From Thermoplasmatota archaeon (GTDB lineage: Archaea > Thermoplasmatota > Thermoplasmata > RBG-16-68-12 > JAJISG01): a stretch of DNA of 13,817 nt. The DNA lies in NCBI GenBank assembly GCA_022848835.1, contig JAJISG010000052.1, positions 1-13,817 on the forward strand. Reading direction: 5' to 3'. Positions 9,101 through 13,817 of this stretch are shown here, one piece after another. The position numbers and the translations under genes were made by a program. Every line of letters begins with the position of its first letter. Position 1 is the stretch's first letter. The notes under the pieces are model-generated. The model ran no database searches. It was not told the origin of the DNA and saw nothing but the letters and a program-made list of their open reading frames with translations.

Positions 9101-10059
9101 GAACGCCTCGAAAGGAGAGGAAGAAATGGGCAAGCACTTTAGAGCTGGAGATCGAGAGCGCCGTAGAGGAGGGAGGCATCGCGAAGGGAGTCGGTGTCCT
9201 GGAGTCAGCCCTTGGTGGGACGTTGGCCGAAAGAGGACTCGAGGGGAGCACTCCCGCAAGGCCGTCGAGGACCGAAGGCTACATCATCGAGATAGAGGAC
9301 GCCTCATTGAAGGAGTTTATCGAGATCGCAAAGGAGATAGATAAGGCCGTCAACAAGGCCCGTGGAAAAGCGGGCCTGGAGGCTCAGTGGCCCGTACCGA
9401 AAATTGCGATAAGGGCATCAGATTCGACGGTGGCCGCCGCTGCTAACAGCTTCAAACCCATGATTCTGAGTCACGCCAACGCGAAGGAGATCGACATCCT
9501 AGAGAAGGGCGAATTCTGGAAGGGCGCTGACCTCAAGATGCAGATCCATGAAGAAGCCCTTGCGAAGTCGTACGCGGTCTGGGCGAAGAAAATAGAGCTC
9601 ATACTGAAGTCCCAGGACCCCTGGAAGATAAAGACGGGCATCGACAAGGGAGGCTATGAGATGGGTATCGAGGGGCAGGTGATTCACATCTTCCCCGGAA
9701 TGGTGAGCTTCAAGGTCATAATGCCCCCTCATGTCGTCGTTCAGCAGTTCCAAGGCGGCATGGTCTTCATGGATACGACACTAACAGAGAGTATCAAGGC
9801 CGAGGGATTCGCCAACGAGATTATCAGGATAATCCTGGAGTCCCGGAAGGAGTTGGCGGTGGAGGACTCTGACCCCGTGTCTATCAAGATAGTGGCCGAC
9901 AGTGAGTTGAAGGCCCTGCTCCATGGTGTGAAGGAGTACATGATGGAGGAGGTAAATGCCAAGGACCTTCAGTTCATCGAAGACGTGGGGGAGACGGATT
10001 ACGTCGTGGAATGTGAGATAAGGGATGAGAAGTTCACCCTAGCTGTTGAAAAGGCGTGA
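3148..10059 (+). CDS. Giant zinc-ribbon, helical-repeat protein with two Ig/longin-like modules and an IleRS C-terminal-like domain
   Basis: The protein has 2303 residues and starts at GTG with GGAG upstream. Function is unknown. Domains by eye: a zinc ribbon with Cys4, Cys7, Cys18 and Cys21; a long charged helical region (about 25-1205) built of repeats of roughly 63-66 residues; module 1 (about 1210-1450), an Ig-like beta domain followed by an alpha/beta domain beginning GTYIVEDIFLVHTDGRLI; more helical repeats (about 1472-1725); module 2 (about 1727-1966), a diverged copy beginning its second domain GTYPVEDALLFLGSGELI; a charged linker (about 1975-2045); and a domain at about 2060-2303 resembling the C-terminal extension of archaeal isoleucyl-tRNA synthetase. 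There is no signal peptide, membrane segment, Walker motif, HIGH or KMSKS, so it is not an SMC ATPase or a synthetase. It is probably a cytoplasmic scaffold. Flap endonuclease 1 lies 42 bases downstream and may be cotranscribed. Reading frame and boundaries are secure; the role is not. Confidence 0.9.
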   Translation: MSSCPLCHSSPVEESGSCHFCGASARIRIKELGERGAEDRLEEASAAMEKNHEGLDLKVARRLLEEGLTALGNGDLKEASRTGEALRRGIELARQRPTWLERIGRAKTVVEKASRAGVNVGRAKEEIARLEERVEQGRLNDISKTLGSILNGINPPSRIGSTRKSIAAAWKKINYATERGGTTARAMELLKSAEAALEECDVPRASGLIKQAVRAADYAKKNARALQLISNVERGLQKTATRGADVAEGKELLKKARKALKSGIYADVQKWTRAARDFSERARRRKVAEDAIQRVEMILEGEAGEASDLSAARPHLEEARKALKEDRFSAITKSLQRCRVVVKEAVRLRKSRESLELLKGELTEIQSMKADTSRAEAAFSEAEKALEAGHWSAFRKHSQSSGRATRRARREREKHIILTTVERIVERAGKGGVSALGARELLAEVEKALGQGRHTDIDGLVEAKFEAEAAKKENEILRGVGELRTTMAELKIAGLEVSGALALLDNAEEVLEARELSQAQELLQRAREAAEPLTEALKGSAERSVKDLEEEVAKLRNLDIQAPEAEEFLERTRKALDKGNSFEALDLARIAMEACREAREERLVEIPSADVERTKEMATEESAREMIQHARKLYTVLERAGIPAAALDDSVERVEEVLKSNDVERLNLRLRVLAELGSSLKASLRSQLNAWLEGPGKLLEESSDVSKATKADLEEVSNAIDEDSLEVAVDTYLHLREEVEKAKGATAKADRKALDKLSDQFGRVKNLLDELALAGIDINESEDRLHEAEEAMHRGNTAEAKVVLTDLEEIGSNVRENMVSAAKDLIASARQRLTKTAKHWEKMTEAEELLRNAREAYKRGRIDEAIELAKMAEKNATRRVERLIHDAKIESSGRIDAIGGRLSELKRVMKDLGRADISIEGVDEDMRGIESFLEEGDFESAEANLSSLEDITMALTSGLEVAARDFLGRTEEDIQAAAAEGLSITRGEQIFATARSTLEEGRYVETLEYCKVIEDIIKRAKQKSTLEDITGYVDSVREDMEDLVSRGLTMTRTENLLDDIREVAAEGDLDRARLMIEGLDNSMKDFLTAPNLPQVTTETTAMDTQLKEAKEFLIQAHSILDTGRKEELKQVIARARIRLGDGAAGEALLRDVKDMAEMAESLGAEVGDAQKILADVEAKLEEDPENALESLERVRNIIKKSVEGMAEGAEPEIILEMPEEGLAEDEWTRYQFYIKNAGKVPANHVRVRLSGDLEVRGLDPIPRLSPGERLKIEGDVRPKVKGNIPIEVEVAYERYFDGEDTRTTQDAIVTASPAGTYIVEDIFLVHTDGRLINHQSRKTLDDIDEDIFSGMLTVVQDFVKDSFRQRTRVGLKRLEFGESKIIIERGSHVYLAAVLLGEEPELLALYMAEVINEIERGYSEKLEKWTGLLSDLEGIDTLVRKLIFLTDDNLIQGPEGTELAIGSAINLIRGGKTLGLDLSESESLLAAAKAAVDRDLDRAWALMQDAVNLALKTQQEMQKKLKAALELLEQDLADLTQAGLEDMAELGWKYEESKDQVEKARKALARGNYDMAASIVTSLEEAISAMKEQVISEKIGQDLERLDATLAFLENEGADASELRERLDTSREALAEGKLGKVNKSLETADSLSRQMKEDFLLKKYKGDLESITGILQGTTSSEAVSEENRKIVELAMDAAKKSDLDQLELLIGKARDAILSGTEDGVEEREPRLLVKTPIVGLQSGTWNRFILEVVNRGNWPAKEIGLVLHGDMKVKGESEIDRIDPGETREVEIGLWPKTEGEATMDLEVSYKRVLDDAPYVMRDIREPRVAPKGTYPVEDALLFLGSGELIIHESRRFRESSDKETSDGGLEGVIEFIRNASGDAKGSFINRMDTGEGKALLQRGDSAYLVAVVRDREPELLPFYMLRILQDVEDRFGDELKDWKGDSDVVKELGKILRKLLFVTDSEDVHLGPLAASPIAAGLLYGTPRKERKKWASTLELEIESAVEEGGIAKGVGVLESALGGTLAERGLEGSTPARPSRTEGYIIEIEDASLKEFIEIAKEIDKAVNKARGKAGLEAQWPVPKIAIRASDSTVAAAANSFKPMILSHANAKEIDILEKGEFWKGADLKMQIHEEALAKSYAVWAKKIELILKSQDPWKIKTGIDKGGYEMGIEGQVIHIFPGMVSFKVIMPPHVVVQQFQGGMVFMDTTLTESIKAEGFANEIIRIILESRKELAVEDSDPVSIKIVADSELKALLHGVKEYMMEEVNAKDLQFIEDVGETDYVVECEIRDEKFTLAVEKA
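3490..6660 (+). repeat. Tandem helical repeats of about 63-66 residues (about 190 bases) inside the giant gene
   Basis: Repeat starts fall near residues 117, 181, 244, 305, 370, 433, 495, 559, 640, 704, 775, 840, 915, 981, 1047 and 1164; three more follow near 1476, 1545 and 1612. Each carries a pattern like G-hydrophobic-D-x-x-x-A-x-x-L-L-x-x-A-x-x-A-L-x-x-G, then x4-A-x3-hydrophobic and A-rich helix; examples are GADVAEGKELLKKARKALKSG and GLSITRGEQIFATARSTLEEG. The pattern suggests helical hairpins or a segmented coiled coil. Copies are diverged at the DNA level. Confidence 0.7.
6775..7497 (+). repeat. Ig-like plus longin/roadblock-like module, copy 1
   Basis: Residues 1210-1450 contain a beta-rich segment (RYQFYIKNAGKVPANHVRVR) like the NEW3/CARDB-type Ig folds. 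An alpha/beta unit follows: VEDIFLVHTDGRLINHQSR, a helix FSGMLTVVQDFVKDSF, strands ending IIIERGSHVYLAAVL, and helix EPELLALYMAEVINEIERGY, then KLIFLTDDN. The second unit has the beta-beta-alpha-beta-beta-alpha layout of small sensor or longin/roadblock domains; this fold assignment is inference. Confidence 0.6.
8326..9045 (+). repeat. Ig-like plus longin/roadblock-like module, copy 2
   Basis: Residues 1727-1966 repeat the order of copy 1: RFILEVVNRGNWPAKEIGLV, then GTYPVEDALLFLGSGELI, a helix, strands ending LLQRGDSAYLVAVV, helix EPELLPFYMLRILQDVEDRF, then KLLFVTDSE. The offset from copy 1 is about 516 residues. Matched anchor phrases (GTY-VED, ERG/QRG-x3-YL-AV, EPELL-x-x-YM, LRKL-F-TD) show an internal duplication. 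Confidence 0.75.
9325..10056 (+). other. Isoleucyl-tRNA synthetase C-terminal-like domain (DUF5915-like) at the end of the giant protein
   Basis: Residues 2060-2303 follow, in order, the landmarks of the archaeal isoleucyl-tRNA synthetase C-terminal extension: VNKARGKAGLEAQWPVPKIAI (helix, A-R-x-K-A-x-L, then W-P), HANAKEIDILEKGE, a middle segment ending DKGGYEMGIEGQVIHI, then GGMVFMDTTLTESIKAEGFA, NEIIRIILESRKELAVEDSD and LKALLHGVKEYMMEEVNAKDL. This recall-based alignment is dense enough to call homology likely; no alignment was run. The segment is in frame with the rest and is not a separate gene fragment. Confidence 0.75.
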
Positions 10060-10101
10060 AGGGTAAAGCTATTACTCCCAAAAGGCCTAGGTCATGGGTC
10101 C

Positions 10102-11121
10102 ATGGGCGTCAATCTGGCAGGCCTCGTGACCCATGAGGTGAAGCTGCTTGAGGACTTTCGAGGAAAGGCCATAGCCATCGACGCCTACAACGCCCTTTAT
10201 CAATTTCTTTCCATCATTCGTCAGCCCGACGGCACCCCCCTCATGGACAGAACAGGGAGGGTAACATCCCACCTGAGTGGACTGTTCTACAGGACCTCCA
10301 ACATACTCCGAGAAGGCGTCCTCCCTGTGTACGTCTTCGATGGTGCCCCTCATCCCCTGAAGAGGGGGGTTCTGGAGGGTAGGATGCGGGTCCGCAGAAG
10401 GGCTGAGAAGGAGTGGAAGAAGGCGGTGAGAGAGGGGGACCTAGAGACGGCTAGGACGAAGGCCCAGCAGACCGCTCTGCTCACCGAAGAGATGATCAAG
10501 AGTTCAACGGAGTTACTGGGCCTGATGGGTGTCCCTGTTGCCCAGGCCCTGCAGGATGGAGAGGCCCAGGCCAGCTACATGGCCTCGAAAGGGGATGTCT
10601 GGGGGACCGGTTCCCAAGACTACGACTCCCTGCTCTACGGTTGTCCTCGTCTGGTGAAAAATCTCGCCATCTCAGGGAGGAGAAAGCTTCCCCGGCGTCG
10701 GGAGTACGTAGAGGTCAACATAGAGTTGATCGACCTGAAGGCGAGCCTTGAGAATATCGGGATCAACAGGGAGCAGCTCGTCGACATGTCCATTCTCATG
10801 GGGACGGACTTCAACGACGGAATCAGGGGTATAGGTCCCAAGAGGGCCCTGAGTCTCATACAGGAGCATGGAGATCTGGAGTCTGTCATGAGAGCGAAGG
10901 ATATTGTCATCGAAGACCTCGAAGAGGTGCGCCATATCTTTCTCCGACCTAGACTCACCGACGACTATCAGTTGGAGTGGCGGGAGCCTGACGGTGAGGG
11001 CATCATTGAACTCCTCTGTGACGAGTTTCACTTCTCCCAGGATAGAGTTGTGTCAGCACTTCGTAGAATCAAGGTGGGTTTGCTGAACCGGGAACAGAGC
11101 AAGCTAGACAAGTGGTTCTGA
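10102..11121 (+). CDS. fen: Flap endonuclease 1 (FEN1)
   Basis: This structure-specific 5' nuclease removes flaps during Okazaki fragment maturation and base excision repair. The 339-residue protein begins MGVNLAGLV, typical for the family because the N-terminus sits near the active site. Active-site acids seen: Asp27 (AIDAYNALYQF), Asp80 (VFDG), Glu154 (DGEAQAS), Asp173 and Asp175 (SQDYDSLLYG) and Asp236 (MGTDFNDGIRGIGPKRAL, which includes the helix-hairpin-helix). Position 152 is Asp where Glu is normally invariant. The C-terminus ends in a full PCNA-interacting box, QSKLDKWF. I chose ATG 10102 over the out-of-frame ATG at 10094. No strong Shine-Dalgarno is visible, but an AAGCTATTA element near 10066-10074 could drive a short-leader transcript; cotranscription with the giant gene is the alternative. 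Confidence 0.97.
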   Translation: MGVNLAGLVTHEVKLLEDFRGKAIAIDAYNALYQFLSIIRQPDGTPLMDRTGRVTSHLSGLFYRTSNILREGVLPVYVFDGAPHPLKRGVLEGRMRVRRRAEKEWKKAVREGDLETARTKAQQTALLTEEMIKSSTELLGLMGVPVAQALQDGEAQASYMASKGDVWGTGSQDYDSLLYGCPRLVKNLAISGRRKLPRRREYVEVNIELIDLKASLENIGINREQLVDMSILMGTDFNDGIRGIGPKRALSLIQEHGDLESVMRAKDIVIEDLEEVRHIFLRPRLTDDYQLEWREPDGEGIIELLCDEFHFSQDRVVSALRRIKVGLLNREQSKLDKWF

Positions 11122-11168
11122 GCTTGCGGGGCGTGGTCTAAGACTGCCCACTTATGGTAGAGAGTTCC

Positions 11169-11189
11169 TGAGACGGCTATCCTGTCTCA
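11169..11189 (+). terminator. Inverted repeat after the flap endonuclease gene, possible terminator or protein site
   Basis: TGAGAC and GTCTCA form a perfect six-base stem around a nine-base loop, 48 bases after the endonuclease stop. No strong T-run follows directly (only pyrimidine-rich CTCTCCTTC about 20 bases on), so termination is only a suggestion. The rest of the 11122-11255 gap shows nothing I can name. Confidence 0.25.
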
Positions 11190-11255
11190 AGCGTAACGCC
11201 TCTCCTTCAACCTCTGTAACTCCGTCAGGCCATGTCCGGACGACTGCCAGTCTCA

Positions 11256-11269
11256 CGAAAAGCTTTATG
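11256..11269 (+). promoter_or_regulatory. BRE/TATA element for the DUF92 gene, leaderless start
   Basis: The sequence CGAAAAGCTTTATG matches the classic archaeal purine-rich BRE plus TATA arrangement. Its TATA centre lies about 26 bases before ATG 11292, so the message should begin at the start codon. Confidence 0.65.
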
Positions 11270-11291
11270 CGGGAGGGCAAATAGGCGGACA

Positions 11292-12059
11292 ATGGTTGCC
11301 GTTGGCGCCCTCTTAATCATCACCCTTCTGTGCACGGCCCTAGCTAGCCTGGCGTATGTCAGGAAGATGCTGACGTGGGATGGCTCCGTTGCAGCCTTCG
11401 CCGTGGGCTTTATCATTGGCATCTTCGGAGACATCCTCTGGCTCCTCCTCCTTCTTCTTTTCCTGGTCACCAGTTTTGTTGCGACCAGGTACAGGTTCCC
11501 GGAAAAGAGGACAATCGGAGCCCAGGAGGGGGTCGAGGGGGAGAGAAGATACAGTAATGTCCTTGCCAACGGCCTAGCTCCCTCCTTCATTGCAATCTTG
11601 AGCTTCGCTGCCATACCCGCTCTGCCGAAGCCCCTCAGCGGCCTCCTCTTCGTCTCCGCCATAAGCGTCGCCGCCTCGGACACACTTGCGAGCGAGATTG
11701 GCGTGCTATCCCCAAGGACATACCTGATCACCACTATGCAGAAGGTGACGCCGGGAACGAACGGGGGCGTCTCTCTGTTGGGTCAGGGCGCCGCCCTCTT
11801 GGCGGCGGTATACACAGCGCTCATGGCCTGGTTCCTGCTCTTCCACATTCCCACGATATTCGGGCAAGACCCCACATTCCCCGCCTCCCCCGCCCTCCTC
11901 GCGATCCCCATCATCATCGGTTTCGTGGGGTGTCAGATCGACAGCCTCGTGGGGGCTACCCTGGAGACAAAGGGTTTAGTCTCGAAGAAAACCAACAACC
12001 TGTTGGTCACTAGCCTAGGCGGGGTCCTGGCATACGGCCTCTTCCTACTCGCAGGATAG
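11292..12059 (+). CDS. DUF92 family integral membrane protein (VTE6-like kinase relative)
   Basis: The protein has 255 residues and about six or seven hydrophobic segments (for example 2-22, 32-63, 97-126, 165-189, 200-220 and 237-254). Family signatures are clear: LTWDGSVAAFAVG (27-39), RYSNVLANG (86-94), AASDTLASEIGVLSPRTY (127-144), KVTPGTNGGVSLLGQGA (151-167) and GCQIDSLVGATLE (213-225). Plant VTE6, a member of this family, phosphorylates phytyl phosphate with a nucleotide triphosphate; by analogy an archaeal member might act on a prenyl phosphate, but substrate is unknown here. The frame is open 60 bases further upstream to an ATG at 11232, but the extra 20 residues are Arg-rich and unlike the family, and the TATA spacing favours ATG 11292 as a leaderless start. 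It converges on the glmM gene with only 23 bases between the stops. Confidence 0.9.
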   Translation: MVAVGALLIITLLCTALASLAYVRKMLTWDGSVAAFAVGFIIGIFGDILWLLLLLLFLVTSFVATRYRFPEKRTIGAQEGVEGERRYSNVLANGLAPSFIAILSFAAIPALPKPLSGLLFVSAISVAASDTLASEIGVLSPRTYLITTMQKVTPGTNGGVSLLGQGAALLAAVYTALMAWFLLFHIPTIFGQDPTFPASPALLAIPIIIGFVGCQIDSLVGATLETKGLVSKKTNNLLVTSLGGVLAYGLFLLAG

Positions 12060-12082
12060 GTCCGTCTCGCACTCCCCAGTGA

Positions 12083-13447
12083 TCAGGCTTCCTGATCCTC
12101 AATGACCTCTCTCAGGATGGAAACGGCCTCCCGGTTCAGTCTCTCCGCTTCCTCGAGAGTGGAGCCCTCCGAGAAGACCCTGAATATGGCCTCCGTCCCA
12201 GAGGGTCTCATGAGGACCCAACCGCCTTTGTGGAACACCTTGACACCATCGATGGTTTCAACCCGCCTCTCCCTGAATCGAGTAGCGAGAGCCTCCATCA
12301 CCATCTCCTTGAAATCAGCCGAGCATGGAAGGCTACTCTTCACCAGGTGGTAGGTTGGAATCCCAGTGAGGAGGTCGGAGAGGCTCGTTTCCTCAGCAGC
12401 CATCAGCTCTAGCAGAACGGACAGGCCCATGGCCCCGTCTCGGCAGTGCTGGTGCTCAGGAAAAATGAGACCACCGTTCTCCTCCCCACCAAAGACAGCC
12501 CCCACCTCGAACATTGTACGAGCAACCACAGGCGCCCCGACCCTAGTATAGATGACGCGGCCGCCGCTAGCCTTCACCATATCCTCAACGCAGCTCGAGG
12601 AGCTGACAGGGGTCACGACGGTCCCGCCGCCATTCCTGCGAACTACGTATCGAGCCACCAGCGCCAGAGACCTGTCTCCGAGGACGTACCTGCCCTTCTC
12701 ATCCACGAACATGACCCTGTCAGCGTCGCCATCGTGGATAGCGCCGAGGTCGGCATCTGTGTCGGCCACCATCTCCATGAGTTCCCTCATGTGCTCCTCC
12801 TTGGGTTCCGGTGGATGACCGGGGAAGGTCCCGTCTGGCTGGGCGTTCAGAGTGGCCACCCGGCAGCCCAAGCGTCTCAAGAGGTAGGGGGAAGTCAGGC
12901 ATGAGGCCCCGTTGCCACAGTCCAGGACCACCTTGAGGCGGGCCTCACGGATGAGCTCCACGTCTACGCGGCTGAGAATCGCCCCCATGTAGCTTTCATT
13001 ACAGTCCTCTATATTCACGACCCTACCGACGGAGTTCCAAGGCACCTGGCTGAAGGCCTCGCGAAAGTAGATGCTCTCTATGCCCTCCTCCTCTTCCCTA
13101 GAGGCCTCCATCCCCCGTTCATCCACTGCCTTGATACCGTTGTACTCTCGCGGGTTATGAGAAGCGGTGATGATAACTCCACCCACCACATCATGGGTCT
13201 TGACATAGTACTGTATGGATGGCGAAGGTGCGACGCCTACGTCCTCAACGCCACAACCCCCGGAAGTCAAGCCCGAGATGACTGCAGCCTTCAGCATCGG
13301 ACTGGAGGTCCTCGTGTCGTTGCCGACAGCCACCCTTCCCCCCTGGAAGAAGGTGCCCACGGCCTTTCCCACATCGAGAGCCAGGGATGCTGTCATCTCC
13401 TGGCCTACCACCCCCCGGATACCGTTAGTGCCAAAGAGGCGCGTCAT
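12083..13447 (-). CDS. glmM: Phosphoglucosamine mutase / phosphohexomutase
   Basis: This is an alpha-D-phosphohexomutase, most likely converting glucosamine 6-phosphate to glucosamine 1-phosphate for UDP-GlcNAc synthesis. The 454-residue protein shows all four family sites: the phosphoserine loop TASHNPREYNG (94-104, Ser96), the metal loop DGDADR (239-244), the sugar-binding loop GGEENGG (320-326) with EHQHCRDG, and the phosphate-binding loop RPSGTE (414-419). The N-terminus RLFGTNGIRG matches archaeal GlmM proteins. The frame stays open upstream to 13513, but the start at ATG 13447 fits the family, has a GGTGGGG tract just upstream, and overlaps the TGA of the upstream nucleotidyltransferase as ATGA. 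Phosphoglucomutase or phosphomannomutase activity cannot be excluded, but the neighbour supports the amino-sugar role. Confidence 0.93.
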   Translation of the reverse strand: MTRLFGTNGIRGVVGQEMTASLALDVGKAVGTFFQGGRVAVGNDTRTSSPMLKAAVISGLTSGGCGVEDVGVAPSPSIQYYVKTHDVVGGVIITASHNPREYNGIKAVDERGMEASREEEEGIESIYFREAFSQVPWNSVGRVVNIEDCNESYMGAILSRVDVELIREARLKVVLDCGNGASCLTSPYLLRRLGCRVATLNAQPDGTFPGHPPEPKEEHMRELMEMVADTDADLGAIHDGDADRVMFVDEKGRYVLGDRSLALVARYVVRRNGGGTVVTPVSSSSCVEDMVKASGGRVIYTRVGAPVVARTMFEVGAVFGGEENGGLIFPEHQHCRDGAMGLSVLLELMAAEETSLSDLLTGIPTYHLVKSSLPCSADFKEMVMEALATRFRERRVETIDGVKVFHKGGWVLMRPSGTEAIFRVFSEGSTLEEAERLNREAVSILREVIEDQEA

Positions 13448-13817
13448 CTCCCCACCCGCTCGCCGATCAGCTTCGAGCCCTTGGGGATCTCTGCCTGGTC
13501 GGCCACGATGCAATTCTGGATTCTGGAATCGCGGCCTATGGTCGCCTCCGAGCCGATCAAGCTCGCCTCTATTATCACCCCCTCCTTAACTCTAACCCCG
13601 TCGAAGAGGACAGAGTTGGCGATCTTAGCGCTTCCCAGATCGCACGCCTGGCCGAGGCCCACATAGGGGCCTACGAAGCCCCCCCGTAGGACCGTGGATG
13701 TGCCCATGCACACGGGATCGAGGATACCGGCCTCCGAGTGGATGACGCAGCCCTTCCCCACGGCACTACCCTCCCTATCCAGGAGGATTCTGGTGGCGCT
13801 CAGGTAGTTCTCTAGAG
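13444..13817 (-). CDS. Sugar-phosphate nucleotidyltransferase, C-terminal part (partial, runs off right edge)
   Basis: The 123 visible residues are the end of a sugar-1-phosphate nucleotidyltransferase. The first residues, LENYLSATRILL, fit the end of the catalytic domain, where such enzymes have a -DYL-AN-LL- helix. The rest is a left-handed beta-helix with hexapeptide periodicity, for example GKGCVIHSEAGI, GGFVGPYVGLGQACDLG, VKEGVIIEASLIGSEATIGRD and IQNCIVAD. This matches archaeal GlmU-like enzymes, which may acetylate glucosamine 1-phosphate and uridylylate it; the catalytic Rossmann part is outside the window, so nucleotide and sugar specificity cannot be read. The frame is open to the window edge, so the gene starts beyond 13817. 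Its TGA overlaps the glmM ATG, implying translational coupling. Confidence 0.88.
   Translation of the reverse strand, partial: LENYLSATRILLDREGSAVGKGCVIHSEAGILDPVCMGTSTVLRGGFVGPYVGLGQACDLGSAKIANSVLFDGVRVKEGVIIEASLIGSEATIGRDSRIQNCIVADQAEIPKGSKLIGERVGR

Noticed and set aside
9325..10056. The IleRS-like segment as a decayed or inserted synthetase pseudogene fragment
   Set aside because: It is in frame with the upstream domains, free of stops, and ends in a natural terminus; it reads as an intact domain of the giant protein.
11122..11255. A possible small RNA gene between fen and the DUF92 gene
   Set aside because: I found no tRNA-like cloverleaf, no C/D box pair, and only one short inverted repeat; nothing beyond that can be supported.
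12446..12904. A 152-codon plus-strand frame opposite glmM
   Set aside because: It is antisense to the metal- and sugar-binding loops of a well-conserved mutase; no independent coding evidence.

Overview
The window looks archaeal, most likely euryarchaeal in the broad sense. A Thermoplasmata-type lineage is my best guess, held with low confidence. The evidence is a transketolase split into two genes, a canonical archaeal flap endonuclease 1 with a C-terminal PCNA-binding box, an archaeal-type phosphoglucosamine mutase paired with a nucleotidyltransferase carrying a left-handed beta-helix, and TATA boxes about 24-28 bases upstream of start codons, implying leaderless transcripts. The DNA is GC-rich and densely coded; no gene-free stretch exceeds about 200 bases. 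I see no tRNA, rRNA, CRISPR array or insertion sequence.

Layout. Positions 1-1431 (minus) hold the two transketolase subunit genes, overlapping by ATGA; the C-terminal subunit runs off the left edge. A 196-base leader region upstream carries a strong TATA box and a possible leaderless small ORF starting Met-Trp-Trp-Trp. Positions 1628-2044 (minus) encode a small exported or membrane-anchored beta-rich protein of unknown function. Diverging from it, 2160-2822 (plus) is ribulose-phosphate 3-epimerase, so three genes of the non-oxidative pentose phosphate pathway cluster here. It is followed by a 55-codon two-helix membrane protein at 2846-3013.

The centre, 3148-10059 (plus), is one giant gene for a 2303-residue cytoplasmic protein. 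It has an N-terminal CxxC/CxxC zinc ribbon and at least sixteen helical repeats of about 63-66 residues. It also has two copies of an Ig-like plus alpha/beta (longin/roadblock-like) module, and a C-terminal domain that by eye matches the C-terminal extension of archaeal isoleucyl-tRNA synthetase, without any synthetase catalytic core. This is the most novel item in the window. Flap endonuclease 1 follows 42 bases downstream, with Asp at the position of a normally invariant active-site Glu.

The right part holds a DUF92-family membrane protein (11292-12059, plus), probably leaderless and possibly a polyprenyl-phosphate kinase relative. Convergent to it are phosphoglucosamine mutase (12083-13447, minus) and the C-terminal part of a sugar-phosphate nucleotidyltransferase (13444 to the right edge, minus). 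This translationally coupled pair should supply UDP-GlcNAc or a related activated sugar for surface glycans or protein glycosylation.
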